Positions 1 to 9,858 of a DNA stretch of 64,000 bases are shown one piece after another. Position 1 is the first letter of the stretch. Each line of letters opens with the position of its first letter. Made by a program: the position numbers and the translations under genes. The notes under the pieces are model-generated. The model worked only from the letters and a program-made list of their open reading frames with translations, was not told where the DNA came from and did no database searches. Origin of the DNA: Paenibacillus sp. 1011MAR3C5 (GTDB lineage Bacteria > Bacillota > Bacilli > Paenibacillales > Paenibacillaceae); the NCBI RefSeq assembly GCF_003591485.1, contig NZ_QZCF01000002.1:744001-808000 (forward strand), written 5' to 3'.

Positions 1-3000
1 GGAGCTCATCTCTCCGTATCGTTAGAGCGGCTGGAGCATAACGCCGCTGAAGGAGTCCGGATTCAGCGAATCGGCGTATCCGCTACCCAGAAGCCGATGT
101 GGAAGGTGGCGCAATTTCTCGGCGGGCTTGAACCGGACTGCGGCGGCTTGGCGAGCGAACCCCACGAGGATGCTCTGGAAGAGGAGCGTTATCCGCTCGG
201 CTATGCTATGCGTCCCGTACATATTGTCGAGAGCCGGATGGAGAAGCGCATGGATGTGCGCATTACGATGCCGGATACGAGTGTGCCGGCACAGACTAGA
301 GACGGCGTATGGCTGCCCATTCTAAACAGACTATTCGATCTCATGGCGAACTGCACCTCGACACTGGTGTTTGTCAACAGCCGAAGACTGTGCGAGCGTC
401 TGGTGCTGCGCATTAACGATCATGCCGGCTATCAGATGGCCAGATCCCATCACGGAAGCATGTCCAAGGAGAAGCGGCTTGAAGCGGAAGCGCTTCTGAA
501 AGGCGGCGAGCTGCGCTGCCTTGTTGCAACATCATCGCTGGAGCTCGGCATTGACGTCGGGCATATCGATCTGGTTATTCAGATTGATTCCCCGCTTGAA
601 GCAGCCTCCGGCATTCAGCGGATTGGACGGGCTGGACATGCGGTAGGAGACGTATCAAGAGGCGTCATTATTGTGCGGCAGCGGGGCGTATTGCCGGAAG
701 CTGCTGTTCTCGGCGGGCTGATCGCGAATCGGGAGATTGAGCCGATCCGGATGCCCGAGAAGCCGCTCGATGTGCTGTCCCAGCAGATTATCGCGATCGT
801 GGCGTCGGGCTCCATTACATTGGATTGTCTGTATGAGCTGTTGTTGGGCAGCTACAGCTACCGCCATCTGGACAAGGAACAACTGAAGAGCGCTCTGGCA
901 GTTCTAGCCGGACTGTATCCCTTCGCGCGGCCGATACTGGATTGGAACCGGGAATCGGGCCAGCTAGTGAAGAGGGGGAATACATCAATTGCAGCAATGA
1001 CGGGCGCAGGCACGATACCACAATCCTCCCACTTTCCCGTACACCATCTTGACAGCCGCACTCATCTTGGCGAGCTGGATGAGGAATTTGTGCATGAGAG
1101 CCGGGTGGGCGACGTCTTCCTGCTCGGAACAAGCTCATGGATGATCCGAAAGATCGATAAGGACAGAGTATATGTCACCGAGGCTGCGAACAGCTTCAGC
1201 GAGGTGCCGTTCTGGCGCAATGAGGGTCCAGGCCGAACGCTGGCTCTCGGCATGAAGGTAGGCGATCTGATGGAGGTTTTGTCTGCTCGTCTTGGGCTCG
1301 ATTCATCACCCGACCGGGTGAGACAGCGGCAATGGAGCAGCTGGAGAGCGGCTTATCCGGCAGAAGAAGGCCGCTTGGATGGAGCAGCGGCATGGCTCTG
1401 CAGTGAATTTGGCCTGGATGACTATACGGCGGGTGAGCTGCTGGGCTATGTTGTATCCCAGCATGCGTTCAGCGAGCTGCCGACAGCAAGCCGGATTGTC
1501 ATCGAGCATTACAAGGATATGATGAACCAGACGCATGTCATCATTCTCAATCCATATGGCAGACGGCTGAACCGGACTTGGCTGCTCGCCATCCAGCGGC
1601 AGTTCGAGCGATCGCTGCCTTATCAGCTGTACGGCAATGCGAAGGACAACGGCATTGAATTCGTGCTGCCGGAGTGGGATGCGTCATGGCTTAGGATGAT
1701 CTGGGAGGTTACACCCGCCAACGTAGAGCCGTTGCTGACGGAAGCAGTGACAGGCTCGCCGCTTCTGGCGATCGCTTTCCGCCGCATTGCGGAAACCTCG
1801 CTGCTGCTCGCCAGAAGCTTCACCCGCGTCCCGATGTGGCAGAAGCGTCTGCGCAGCGAGGAGCTGCTGCGCGAATCACTGCCGTATGCCGAGTCGTTCC
1901 CGTTCTTGACGGAAGCGATGAAGGAATGTCTGCATGATTACTTGGACCTGGCATCTCTGCGCTCACTGCTGGCCTCGATACAGAGCGGCGAGATCGAAGT
2001 TGTCGTTAGAGAGACGGAATATCCTTCGCCGATGGCTACGCAGTTTCTGGCGGACTACGTCAATATGAGACTGTATGAGGGCGACGGACTGGACGCGGCG
2101 ACCAAGGCGGGTCTGCTTCATATCAGCAAGGACCTGGCAGGCGAGCTGTTCGGCCGCCATGCGGTGAAGCGGAGCGTCTCTGGCGACGTGCTGCGCCAAG
2201 TCGAGGAGCGGATCGACAAGCGCTCCGGTACGATTAGCTCCGTCGATGATCTTCGCTCCAGCTTGAAGATTCGCGGAGATATGAGCGTGTCCGAACTGAT
2301 TGCGCTTGCGGGAGCTAATGCCGCAGCCTGGATTCAGACACTGGCATCGGCTGGCGTTGTCCAGGAGGTTGATCTGCGGGGCGAGTTTGACGATCAGCCG
2401 CTCCTGCGCTGGATATGCGCAGACGAAACGGACATCTATGCCTCATTTCCTAAGGAAGCTTCCTCATGCCTGTTCATCATCAGCCGGTATGCGGAAGGGC
2501 GGATGTCCTATACGGAGCCGGAGCTGTGCGAGCGATATCCTGCCCTGCAGCTGGAGGACGCACGGCGACTGACAGATGAGCTGCTGCAGCAGGATATCAT
2601 CAGGCAGGCACCGTTCGCGGCGGACGAGCATGAGCGAATCTGGACAAGCGCCAAAGCGGCTGCGCAGATCATCCGGCTGTCGATCGGGGAAGCCCGAAAG
2701 CAAGCACCTGCAATAGCGCCTGCCAAATGGTGCGGCTATCTGGCGTACCGGCAGCATGCGCTGCAGGGCGCGCAGCTGCAAGGACAAGAGGGACTGCTGG
2801 CTGTCATCAGCCGTCTGCAGGGGCTATTCCTGCCTGCTGCGCATTGGGAGAGCTTCCTCTTTCCTTCAAGGCTGAAGGACTATCGGAAGGAGGAACTGGA
2901 CGCGTTATGCGCAACCGGCGAGGTGGTCTGGCTCGGCAGCCGAGCCTCCGGTCAGAAGGAGGGACGGATCGCCTTCTTCCTTTCGTCGAATTCGGCATTG

Positions 3001-3993
3001 CTAGCTCCATATGCGGAGGAGCTGCTGGCCAGAAACACGTCGCATCCCGAGCTGCTTCGGCTCTTGAAGGAAGGAGGCGCTAGCTTCCTGACCCAGCTCA
3101 GCCGCCAGTATGGCAAGCCGCCGAGCGAGACGCTTCAAGATCTGCTGGAGCTGGCCTGGGAGGGCCATGCTTCCAATGATCAATTCGCTCCGCTGAGGCT
3201 TGGCATCGGCAAGAAAGGCAAGGACTGGGCGCGTACAGGCTCGGGCTTCGGGCGCTGGTATTGGACTGGCGCGCTGGGCGGCAAGCCAACCAAAAGCGCA
3301 GATGCCGGAGGCGGAATGGAGCAACTCGCCGAATCAACCGGTACGCTGTTGCAAGGCAAGTCTGCTTCTCCGTCCGCTTCCCACTGGATTCACCAATTGA
3401 TTGAAAGCTACGGCATTATTACAAAGGAGCTGATCTCGGCCTATACGCCATTCCGCTGGGACGAGGTGCTGCCCATTATGGCCAAGCTGGAGGAATGGGG
3501 TACGCTGACCAGAGGCGTATTCGTAGAGGGAGCGGCAGCAATGCAGTTCACTACACCGGAAATTGCCCAGGCGCTGAGCAGCCCACTCCCCGGTAAGGAA
3601 GAGGGGAAAGTCACCGTGCTGTCCGCGCTTGATCCCGCCAATCCCTACGGATTGTTCATCGAGTGGCCTGCTAAAGCAGCGAACGCGCCTTCCTATGCCA
3701 GAAAAGCGGGCAGTTATGTTGTGCTGGACGGCGGGGAATGGCATTATTGGCTGGAGGGCAACGGCAAAAAGGTATTTGAGGTTCATAAGGATACAGAGCC
3801 GAATGAGAAGGTCAGAATGGAGAAGCTTCGCACCATGTTCAGCGCTGTGTTGCGCCGGCAGGGCCTGGCAAAGATCGTGATCGAGGAATGGAACGGCGAG
3901 CCCGTCTCTCAATCCGGAGCAGAAAAGCTGCTGACCGGGATGGGGGCGGAGCGCGACCGGCATACGTATGTCTTATGGATGAGCAAGCTATAG
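1..3993 (+). CDS. Lhr-type DEAD/DEAH superfamily 2 helicase, 5' end outside window
   Basis: The reading frame is open from base 1, so the gene begins upstream and the first ATG at 97 is internal. The first residues in the window include RIGVSATQ, the SAT motif III of SF2 helicases. The second RecA domain follows, with TLVFVNSRR near 360, ATSSLELGIDVGHIDLV near 525 and the motif VI string QRIGRAGH near 615. About 900 further residues match the long winged-helix and beta-barrel C-terminus of Lhr proteins. In that family the protein is a DNA-repair-associated 3'-5' helicase that acts in the cytoplasm. About 1330 residues are visible; motifs I (Walker A) and II (DEXH) must lie upstream of the window. 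A strong terminator follows, so it probably ends its transcription unit. Confidence 0.9.
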   Translation, partial: GAHLSVSLERLEHNAAEGVRIQRIGVSATQKPMWKVAQFLGGLEPDCGGLASEPHEDALEEERYPLGYAMRPVHIVESRMEKRMDVRITMPDTSVPAQTRDGVWLPILNRLFDLMANCTSTLVFVNSRRLCERLVLRINDHAGYQMARSHHGSMSKEKRLEAEALLKGGELRCLVATSSLELGIDVGHIDLVIQIDSPLEAASGIQRIGRAGHAVGDVSRGVIIVRQRGVLPEAAVLGGLIANREIEPIRMPEKPLDVLSQQIIAIVASGSITLDCLYELLLGSYSYRHLDKEQLKSALAVLAGLYPFARPILDWNRESGQLVKRGNTSIAAMTGAGTIPQSSHFPVHHLDSRTHLGELDEEFVHESRVGDVFLLGTSSWMIRKIDKDRVYVTEAANSFSEVPFWRNEGPGRTLALGMKVGDLMEVLSARLGLDSSPDRVRQRQWSSWRAAYPAEEGRLDGAAAWLCSEFGLDDYTAGELLGYVVSQHAFSELPTASRIVIEHYKDMMNQTHVIILNPYGRRLNRTWLLAIQRQFERSLPYQLYGNAKDNGIEFVLPEWDASWLRMIWEVTPANVEPLLTEAVTGSPLLAIAFRRIAETSLLLARSFTRVPMWQKRLRSEELLRESLPYAESFPFLTEAMKECLHDYLDLASLRSLLASIQSGEIEVVVRETEYPSPMATQFLADYVNMRLYEGDGLDAATKAGLLHISKDLAGELFGRHAVKRSVSGDVLRQVEERIDKRSGTISSVDDLRSSLKIRGDMSVSELIALAGANAAAWIQTLASAGVVQEVDLRGEFDDQPLLRWICADETDIYASFPKEASSCLFIISRYAEGRMSYTEPELCERYPALQLEDARRLTDELLQQDIIRQAPFAADEHERIWTSAKAAAQIIRLSIGEARKQAPAIAPAKWCGYLAYRQHALQGAQLQGQEGLLAVISRLQGLFLPAAHWESFLFPSRLKDYRKEELDALCATGEVVWLGSRASGQKEGRIAFFLSSNSALLAPYAEELLARNTSHPELLRLLKEGGASFLTQLSRQYGKPPSETLQDLLELAWEGHASNDQFAPLRLGIGKKGKDWARTGSGFGRWYWTGALGGKPTKSADAGGGMEQLAESTGTLLQGKSASPSASHWIHQLIESYGIITKELISAYTPFRWDEVLPIMAKLEEWGTLTRGVFVEGAAAMQFTTPEIAQALSSPLPGKEEGKVTVLSALDPANPYGLFIEWPAKAANAPSYARKAGSYVVLDGGEWHYWLEGNGKKVFEVHKDTEPNEKVRMEKLRTMFSAVLRRQGLAKIVIEEWNGEPVSQSGAEKLLTGMGAERDRHTYVLWMSKL

Positions 3994-4023
3994 CCTGAAT
4001 ATTGGCCAGATCGAATAAATAAG

Positions 4024-4073
4024 CGGCTTCCCGCCCTGACGTTAGCGTCAGAGGCGGGAAGCCGTTATTTTTT
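4024..4073 (+). terminator. Rho-independent terminator after the helicase gene
   Basis: Arms 4024-4035 (CGGCTTCCCGCC) and 4053-4064 pair perfectly. The stem continues inward with CTGACG/CGTCAG, and a T-rich run follows from 4065. Confidence 0.9.
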
Positions 4074-4076
4074 GCC

Positions 4077-4388
4077 GAAATATAACGATGAATACCGAGA
4101 TTGACCGAGAACATTCGACAATATTTTTATAAGTAAAAATTATAATTAAAAAACGCTAATAAGGCTTAACTATATATAAGGATTATTTATATAACATACT
4201 TTAGCGGGTATGTAAACTTTCTTATTCGGAACGATTGGGAAGGATGTGGAAGGAAAAAGGAGGAGAAGCGGGGTGAGGTTCCCTCAGCTAAAGTTACCCC
4301 ATCATACGATACATTATCGCCTTTTCCTGGAAATGACCAGGGCTCGCATTCATGTTAGCCTTGTAGAGACCAAAAAAATTGGGAAAGG
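4077..4388 (+). promoter_or_regulatory. AT-rich leader and promoter region of the ehu-ect operon
   Basis: This gap holds no convincing gene. Bases about 4110-4200 are very AT-rich, as in an UP-element or curved promoter, and a GGGTAT hexamer lies at 4206-4211. That hexamer matches the -10 of stress sigma factor SigB, but the upstream bases are only a poor match to GTTTAA. Downstream is a purine-rich stretch at about 4228-4275 and a short CCTGG-N6-CCAGG hairpin near 4327. Ectoine operons are normally induced by osmotic or heat stress, so control here is expected. The exact promoter cannot be fixed from the sequence. Confidence 0.35.
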
Positions 4389-5300
4389 TTGGGATGCAAA
4401 TTGCGCGGAAAATGGCTGGCGTTCATGCTGATGGCCATCATGCTGATTGGAGCATGCGGAGTGAATAGTGAGAACCCTACGGTTGGCGGCAATGGCAAAG
4501 AAAATGAAGTAGTGCTGAACACGCTGGAACAGGCTGTGCAGCAAGGTTACATAACCGTTGGCTTTGCGGGTGAGAATCCGTATGCGTATAAGAACGAAAA
4601 AGGAGAGCTGACGGGTGAAGCGGTCGAGATTGCCCGCGTCATCCTGGAGAGACTTGGCATTGAGGAAATGAGAGGCGAGCTGACAGAGTTCTCCGCCTTG
4701 GTCGCCGGCTTGCAAGCGAAGCGATTCGATATGATTACGGCAGGGATGTTCATTAATCCGGATCGATGCGCAGCCGTTCTGTTCGCAGATCCCGAGTACA
4801 GCATCGGGGAAGGCCTTGCGGTCCAGACAGGCAATCCGCTCGGGCTTGACAGCTATGCTGCTATCGCCGAGAACGGCAATGCCAAGGTCGCGGTCATGGC
4901 CGGTGCAGTGGAAATTGGTTATCTGACCGCTTCAGGCGTAGCTGAGAAGCAGATGGTGATCGTGCCAGATCAGGATGCGGCGATCAGCGCGCTGCAGTCC
5001 GGCAGGGCGGATGCCATGACGATGACCGGACCCGCGCTGCAATCCAGGCTGATAGCGGCTAACGATTCTGGCATCGAGCGGGTCATGGATTTCGAGCAGC
5101 CACTTGTGGACGGCAAGAGCGTTCGCGGCTATGGCGCCACCGCATTCCGCATGGACGATACGTCGTTCCGTGATGCGTTCAATGCGGAGTTGGCGAAGAT
5201 GAAGGAAAGCGGCGAATTGCTGGATATATTGACGAAGTTCGGATTTACGGAGCAGGAGCTGCCAGGTGATGTGACCGCACAGCAGCTTTGCGAGCAATAA
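4389..5300 (+). CDS. ehuB: Ectoine/hydroxyectoine ABC transporter substrate-binding lipoprotein EhuB
   Basis: This is a family 3 solute-binding protein that captures ectoine and hydroxyectoine outside the cell and hands them to EhuCD. It has a lipoprotein signal peptide with lipobox LIGAC, Cys about residue 23. EhuB-like stretches include GYITVGFAGENPYAYK, ELTGEAVEIARVILERLGIE and FDMITAGMFINPDRC. The TTG at 4389 abuts the AAAGG motif, so the in-frame TTG at 4401 is a better-spaced alternative start. It is first in an operon with ehuC, ehuD, ehuA and ectABCD. The spacing to ehuC is 1 nt. Confidence 0.9.
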   Translation: MGCKLRGKWLAFMLMAIMLIGACGVNSENPTVGGNGKENEVVLNTLEQAVQQGYITVGFAGENPYAYKNEKGELTGEAVEIARVILERLGIEEMRGELTEFSALVAGLQAKRFDMITAGMFINPDRCAAVLFADPEYSIGEGLAVQTGNPLGLDSYAAIAENGNAKVAVMAGAVEIGYLTASGVAEKQMVIVPDQDAAISALQSGRADAMTMTGPALQSRLIAANDSGIERVMDFEQPLVDGKSVRGYGATAFRMDDTSFRDAFNAELAKMKESGELLDILTKFGFTEQELPGDVTAQQLCEQ

Positions 5301-5301
5301 C

Positions 5302-5952
5302 ATGGTTCAGACCATTAGCCAGTGGCTGCCGTATTTGGCGCAAGGAGCTTGGGTGACGGTTAAAATCACACTGCTCTCTGGGGTTGTTGCGATGCTGTTC
5401 GCCTTCTTGTCCGGATTAGGCCGGCTGTCTTCTCTAAAGCCGATTCGCTGGCTGGCTGGCGGTTATATCGAATTGTTCAGAGCGGCGTCGCTGCTGGTGC
5501 TATTGTTCTGGGTTTACTTTGCATTGCCTATCGCGGGACTGGAGCTGTCCAAGACATGGTCTGCCGTCCTCGCCATTGGCCTCAACATCGGGGCATATGG
5601 CGGCGAGATTGTCCGTAGCGCCATACAGGCGATTCCCAAGGGGCAAGACGAGGCGTCCATCGCTCTCAATCTCTCTCCGTCCACCCGGATGCGATTAATC
5701 ATCTTGCCGCAGGCGATTGCGAGAATGCTGCCTCCCATGGGAAATTTGTGGATCGAAATGCTGAAATCAACTTCGCTGGTCTATTTCATCACTATGGCAG
5801 ACCTTACTTACGAAGCCATGATTCTACGCAATAATTACTATACGGATACGCCGCTTATCTTCGGCTTGCTGCTGCTCATCTATTATGTGCTCGCATCTTG
5901 TATTGCGGTGCCCGTGAAGTGGCTGGAGCGCAAGCTAACGGCTTGGAGGTGA
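5302..5952 (+). CDS. ehuC: Ectoine ABC transporter permease EhuC
   Basis: This is a HisM/GlnP-type polar amino-acid permease of 216 aa with about five hydrophobic segments. The EAA loop, which contacts the ATPase EhuA, is seen as AIPKGQDEASIALNLSPSTR followed by ILPQAIARMLPPMGN. ATG 5302 lies just after the ehuB stop and the gene ends 4 nt before ehuD, so the three are probably translationally coupled. Assignment as EhuC rather than EhuD rests on gene order and on the neighbouring ehuB and ect genes. Confidence 0.87.
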   Translation: MVQTISQWLPYLAQGAWVTVKITLLSGVVAMLFAFLSGLGRLSSLKPIRWLAGGYIELFRAASLLVLLFWVYFALPIAGLELSKTWSAVLAIGLNIGAYGGEIVRSAIQAIPKGQDEASIALNLSPSTRMRLIILPQAIARMLPPMGNLWIEMLKSTSLVYFITMADLTYEAMILRNNYYTDTPLIFGLLLLIYYVLASCIAVPVKWLERKLTAWR

Positions 5953-5956
5953 AGGG

Positions 5957-6619
5957 ATGTGGAACTGGGATTATGCCTTGGAGGTCAGCGTAGTACTGCT
6001 GCGCGCGCTTCCAGCCGCATTGCTGGCCGCAGGCTGTGGATTTCTCATTGCATCGACGGTAGGGCTTTTGATCGCGACACTGATCCGTTCAAGATTCACC
6101 GCAGTTAAACGCATGGCAAGCGGTGTCGCGCATTTCATCCGCAGCACGCCGCTGCTTGTGCAGCTATTCTTCCTGTACTACAGCTTGCCAATGCTCGTAC
6201 CGGTATCGATGACGGCATTCTGGACTGGGGCAATCGGTCTCGGGCTGCATTATTCGACTTATATGTCGGAGGTGTACCGCTCCGGTATCGATGCTCTGCC
6301 TAAAGGACAATGGGAGGCGGCGACTGCGCTGAATCTGTCGAAGAGACGGACGTGGTTTTCGGTTATATTACCGCAATCAATCCCGCCGGTTCTGCCAATT
6401 ATGGGCAATTATTTGATTGTCATCTTCAAGGAAACGCCGACCTTGTCCGCCATTACGTATATCGAGCTGCTGCTGAGAGCCAAGAACGAGGCATCCATCT
6501 CCTATCGGGTATTCGAGCCTTATACCATCGTGGGCATCATCTTTATCGCAGGCAGCTTGCTGATGTCATTCCTTGTGACGCGGCTGGAGCATAGATGGAG
6601 ACGGCATACATCGGCATAG
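5957..6619 (+). CDS. ehuD: Ectoine ABC transporter permease EhuD
   Basis: This is the second 220-aa permease subunit of the ectoine importer. It has hydrophobic segments at about residues 10-40, 60-85, 90-110 and 185-210. The EAA loop appears as ALPKGQWEAATALNLSKR with ILPQSIPPVLPIMGN. A GGAGGTGAAGGG ribosome binding site overlaps the end of ehuC and precedes ATG 5957. It should form a heterodimeric channel with EhuC. Confidence 0.87.
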   Translation: MWNWDYALEVSVVLLRALPAALLAAGCGFLIASTVGLLIATLIRSRFTAVKRMASGVAHFIRSTPLLVQLFFLYYSLPMLVPVSMTAFWTGAIGLGLHYSTYMSEVYRSGIDALPKGQWEAATALNLSKRRTWFSVILPQSIPPVLPIMGNYLIVIFKETPTLSAITYIELLLRAKNEASISYRVFEPYTIVGIIFIAGSLLMSFLVTRLEHRWRRHTSA

Positions 6620-6637
6620 AAAGGAGATGGCGACATC

Positions 6638-7492
6638 ATGGACTTGCAAGTGGTACAAGACAGTGAGGAAAACAACGAAGCACAGGCGGTCAGGAAAAGA
6701 AATCATCTCGATCCATCAGGGGAAATCATCGAGCCGCTGGTCGAATACAGCGGTGTAACCAAATCATTCGGTGACCTGGAGATTATTAAAGGGATCGATC
6801 TTCAGATGCATGCAGGCGAGAAGCTGGCCTTCATTGGGCCAAGCGGTTCGGGCAAGACGACTTTGGGCCGTATGCTCATGACACTGGAACGCCCGACCTC
6901 AGGAATTGTAACCATCGATGGAGAACAAATCTGGCAAATGAAAGACAAACGGGGCAAATGGAAAGCGGCGAACGAGACGCATCTTCGAGCCATGAGGGAG
7001 AAAGTAGGCATGGTGTTTCAGCATTTCAATCTGTTCCCTCACTTATCGGTGGAGCGTAATGTTACGCTTGCCCTAACCTCTGTGTTGAACCTATCCAGAG
7101 ATGAAGCGCATGAACGCGCCGAATGGATGTTGAAGAAGGTAGGACTGCTCGACAAGCTGCACAATTATCCCTCACAGCTCTCGGGCGGACAGAAGCAGCG
7201 CGTGGCAATCGCGCGAGCGCTAGTTATGAGACCCAAGGTCGTTGTATTCGACGAAGTGACATCCGCGCTTGACCCGGAGCTCGTAGGAGAAGTACTCGCT
7301 GTGATAAAGGAGATTGCGAAGGAAGGCGAGACTGCGATGATGCTCATCACTCATGAGATGGATTTTGCGCGGGAAGTCGCCGACCGAGTCATCTTCGGAG
7401 CAGAAGGGCTTATCGTGGAGGAAGGCACACCCGAGGAAATCTTTGATCGCCCCCAAAGCGAGCGGCTTCGCACATTTCTGAACCGGCTATAG
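6638..7492 (+). CDS. ehuA: Ectoine ABC transporter ATPase EhuA
   Basis: This ABC ATPase energises EhuCD. The Walker A GPSGSGKT is at residues 67-74, the Q-loop FQHFNLFPHLSV near 128, the signature LSGGQKQR at 181-188 and Walker B VVVFDE at 201-206, followed by SALDP and the switch His in LITHE. The Pro of the usual DEPTSALDP is Val here, which does not remove a catalytic residue. The N-terminus carries about 35 extra polar residues before the ABC core. AAAGGAGATGGCGAC precedes ATG 6638. Confidence 0.9.
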   Translation: MDLQVVQDSEENNEAQAVRKRNHLDPSGEIIEPLVEYSGVTKSFGDLEIIKGIDLQMHAGEKLAFIGPSGSGKTTLGRMLMTLERPTSGIVTIDGEQIWQMKDKRGKWKAANETHLRAMREKVGMVFQHFNLFPHLSVERNVTLALTSVLNLSRDEAHERAEWMLKKVGLLDKLHNYPSQLSGGQKQRVAIARALVMRPKVVVFDEVTSALDPELVGEVLAVIKEIAKEGETAMMLITHEMDFAREVADRVIFGAEGLIVEEGTPEEIFDRPQSERLRTFLNRL

Positions 7493-7495
7493 GAG

Positions 7496-8011
7496 GTGAG
7501 AGGGACGGAAACAAGGAACCCATCGGCGGTAGACTACCGCAAGCCGACGGTCCAAGACGGCCAAGACATCTGGCGGCTTATTAAACGGGCCGGCGGACTG
7601 GATCTTAATTCGGCATATTGCTACTTGATGTTATGCGACATGTTCAGCGAGACATGCTGTATTGCGGAGCGGGATGGACGGTTGAGCGGTTTTCTCTCCG
7701 CATTCCGAAAGCCCGAAGAGCCCGATACGCTGTTCGTCTGGCAGATTGCTGTAGATCCAGTGCTGCGAGGCAACGGAATCGGAGGAGCGCTTCTTAAGGA
7801 AGTACTGTCGCGCAGCAGCAACAAAGGTATCCGGTATCTCGAAGCGACCATCAGTCCGGGGAATATCGCGTCACGAAGCTTATTCATGGCTATGGCACGC
7901 GGGCTAGAGTGCGAATGCAAGATATCGGAGCTGTATGAAGCGTCTATGTTTCCCGACAATCACGAGATCGAGCTGATTTATCGGATTGGCCCTTTCTCTG
8001 AAAGCAAATAA
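7496..8011 (+). CDS. ectA: L-2,4-diaminobutyrate acetyltransferase EctA
   Basis: EctA is a GNAT enzyme that acetylates L-2,4-diaminobutyrate at the gamma nitrogen, the second step of ectoine synthesis. YRKPTVQDG, LDLNSAYCYLMLCDMF and the acetyl-CoA loop VDPVLRGNGIGGALL are typical. The start is odd. The only canonical candidate, GTG 7496, lies inside the AGGAGGTGAG Shine-Dalgarno at 7491-7500, which begins within the ehuA stop codon. The codon at proper spacing from that site is ACG 7505. Either GTG 7496 is used by reinitiation after ehuA, or ACG is a near-cognate start giving 168 aa. The product identity is secure; the start is not. Confidence 0.9.
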   Translation: MRGTETRNPSAVDYRKPTVQDGQDIWRLIKRAGGLDLNSAYCYLMLCDMFSETCCIAERDGRLSGFLSAFRKPEEPDTLFVWQIAVDPVLRGNGIGGALLKEVLSRSSNKGIRYLEATISPGNIASRSLFMAMARGLECECKISELYEASMFPDNHEIELIYRIGPFSESK

Positions 8012-8045
8012 GATTCACTTCAATTGCCTATAAAGGAGGATGACC

Positions 8046-9371
8046 ATGACAGAACTAAGCAGAAAGTCGGCGTCGAGCAATCGTCCGCTGAATGTTTTCG
8101 AAAATCTGGAATCAGAAGTAAGAAGCTATTGCAGAAGCTTCGAGACGGTCTTCGTGAAAGGCAGTAATGCGCTGCTGCAGGATCGTAATGACAAGGAGTA
8201 TATAGATTTTTTTGCAGGTGCTGGCGCGCTGAATTATGGACATAACAATCCGCATATCCGAACCAAGCTGATCGATTATTTGCTGGAGGACGGCATCACG
8301 CACAGTCTGGATATGGCGACAGATGCGAAGGAGGCCTTTTTGCTCCGGTTTCAAGAGACGATTCTGAAGCGGAGAGGTCTATCGTACAAAGTGATGTTCC
8401 CGGGTCCCACTGGCACGAATTCGGTCGAGAGTGCCTTCAAGATCGCCCGCAAGGTGACAGGCAGAACAAATATCGTCTGCTTCACAAATGCTTTCCACGG
8501 GATGTCGCTAGGTTCCTTGTCCGCAACCGGCAACGCCTTCAAGCGCAAGGGAGCTGGAGTTCCGCTGAACGGAACCACCTTCCTCCCCTATGACGGGTAT
8601 CTGGGGCCGCTCGTCGATACAACTGCACTGCTGGAGAAGCTGCTCATGGATCCAGGGAGCGGACTGGACTTGCCTGCGGCTGTCATTGTAGAGACGCTGC
8701 AAGGGGAGGGCGGTTTGACTGCCGCAAGCGGCAAGTGGCTGCGGAGCCTTGAGCGAATATGCCGTGACCATGGCATTCTGCTTATCATCGATGACGTACA
8801 GATGGGCTGCGGGCGAACGGGAACCTTCTTCAGCTTCGAGTCATCGGGGATAAAACCGGATATCGTATGCTTGTCCAAGTCGATCGGCGGTTATGGACTG
8901 CCGATGGCATTAACCCTGATCAAGCCGGAGCATGATATTTGGCAGCCGGGCGAGCATAACGGCACGTTCCGCGGCAACAATTTGGCATTCATTGCGGCTT
9001 CCGAGGCGCTTCGGTATTGGGAGGACGACCGGTTAGCGGGCCAAATACGCAATCGGAGTGAGGTCATCGCTGATTTCCTAGGCCGTATGGCTTCAAGGTA
9101 CAGCGACAGGATAGCCGAGGTCAGAGGCAAAGGGATGATACAAGGTCTTGTCTTCCATCAGCCTGACGATGCTTCACGCTTATGCAAGCTATGCTTCGAG
9201 CGAGGTGTCATTATGGAGACTTCTGGCCCCCGCGATGAGGTTGCGAAGCTGATGCCTCCACTGACAATTGAAGCCGGAGTGCTGCAGAAGGGCTTGCAGC
9301 AGATCGAGTCGGCCATGGCAGATCTGTATGTGAGCATGAAGCCGAAAGCTGCATTGCAAGTGAAAAGCTAA
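8046..9371 (+). CDS. ectB: Diaminobutyrate--2-oxoglutarate transaminase EctB
   Basis: EctB is a class III PLP aminotransferase that makes L-2,4-diaminobutyrate from aspartate semialdehyde and glutamate, the first step of ectoine synthesis. The sequence shows [20 protein letters not shown], the cofactor aspartate in [15 protein letters not shown] and the Schiff-base Lys in [10 protein letters not shown] (about residue 278). ATG 8046 is chosen because it lies 6 nt after AAAGGAGG (8032-8039); the in-frame ATG at 8040 overlaps that site. The 441-aa length is close to the family norm. Confidence 0.93.
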   Translation: MTELSRKSASSNRPLNVFENLESEVRSYCRSFETVFVKGSNALLQDRNDKEYIDFFAGAGALNYGHNNPHIRTKLIDYLLEDGITHSLDMATDAKEAFLLRFQETILKRRGLSYKVMFPGPTGTNSVESAFKIARKVTGRTNIVCFTNAFHGMSLGSLSATGNAFKRKGAGVPLNGTTFLPYDGYLGPLVDTTALLEKLLMDPGSGLDLPAAVIVETLQGEGGLTAASGKWLRSLERICRDHGILLIIDDVQMGCGRTGTFFSFESSGIKPDIVCLSKSIGGYGLPMALTLIKPEHDIWQPGEHNGTFRGNNLAFIAASEALRYWEDDRLAGQIRNRSEVIADFLGRMASRYSDRIAEVRGKGMIQGLVFHQPDDASRLCKLCFERGVIMETSGPRDEVAKLMPPLTIEAGVLQKGLQQIESAMADLYVSMKPKAALQVKS

Positions 9372-9396
9372 AGATAGAAAGAAAGGGTGATCCATC

Positions 9397-9798
9397 ATGA
9401 TAGTCAAACAACTGGATGATATTAAAGGCACTTCTCACGATATTGATACGCCAACATGGAACTCAAGACGCTTGCTGCTGAAGCAGGACGGTATGGGCTT
9501 CTCCATGCACGATACGGTCATCAAGGCCGGAACCGAAACCCTAATCTGGTACCGGAATCATGTAGAGGCTGTGTATTGCATAGAAGGCGAAGGTGAAATT
9601 GAAGTCATCGGAGGGAAGACATACCCGATATCGCCAGGAATGCTGTACGCACTGGATGGGCATGAGAAGCATCTTCTTCGCGCCCGAAGCCAGCTTCGTA
9701 TGGTCTGTGTTTTCAATCCTCCCCTAACCGGTACCGAGGTGCATGATCAAGACGGCGTGTATCCTTTAATAGAAGAAGAAAACGGAGTGCAGCGGTAG
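9397..9798 (+). CDS. ectC: L-ectoine synthase EctC
   Basis: EctC is a cupin enzyme that cyclises N-gamma-acetyl-diaminobutyrate to ectoine. The 133-aa length and the sequence fit the family: IKAGTETLIWYRNHVEAVYC, the Glu-rich CIEGEGEIEVI strand and the loop YALDGHEKHLLRA that carries metal and substrate ligands. AGAAAGGGTGATCCATC precedes ATG 9397. It lies 25 nt after ectB in the same operon. Confidence 0.93.
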   Translation: MIVKQLDDIKGTSHDIDTPTWNSRRLLLKQDGMGFSMHDTVIKAGTETLIWYRNHVEAVYCIEGEGEIEVIGGKTYPISPGMLYALDGHEKHLLRARSQLRMVCVFNPPLTGTEVHDQDGVYPLIEEENGVQR

Positions 9799-9858
9799 TG
9801 AAACAGGAATCATGTATTTAACCCCATTAATAATTGTGAATAAAGGAGCTGAAGCTTA

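Noticed and set aside
4206..4211. SigB promoter for the ectoine operon
   Set aside because: GGGTAT is present but the -35 is a poor match. Kept only as a note in the leader region.
4246..4431. 61-aa frame in the ehu leader
   Set aside because: Low-complexity basic start, no family, and it runs into ehuB in another frame. The region looks like a 5' leader.
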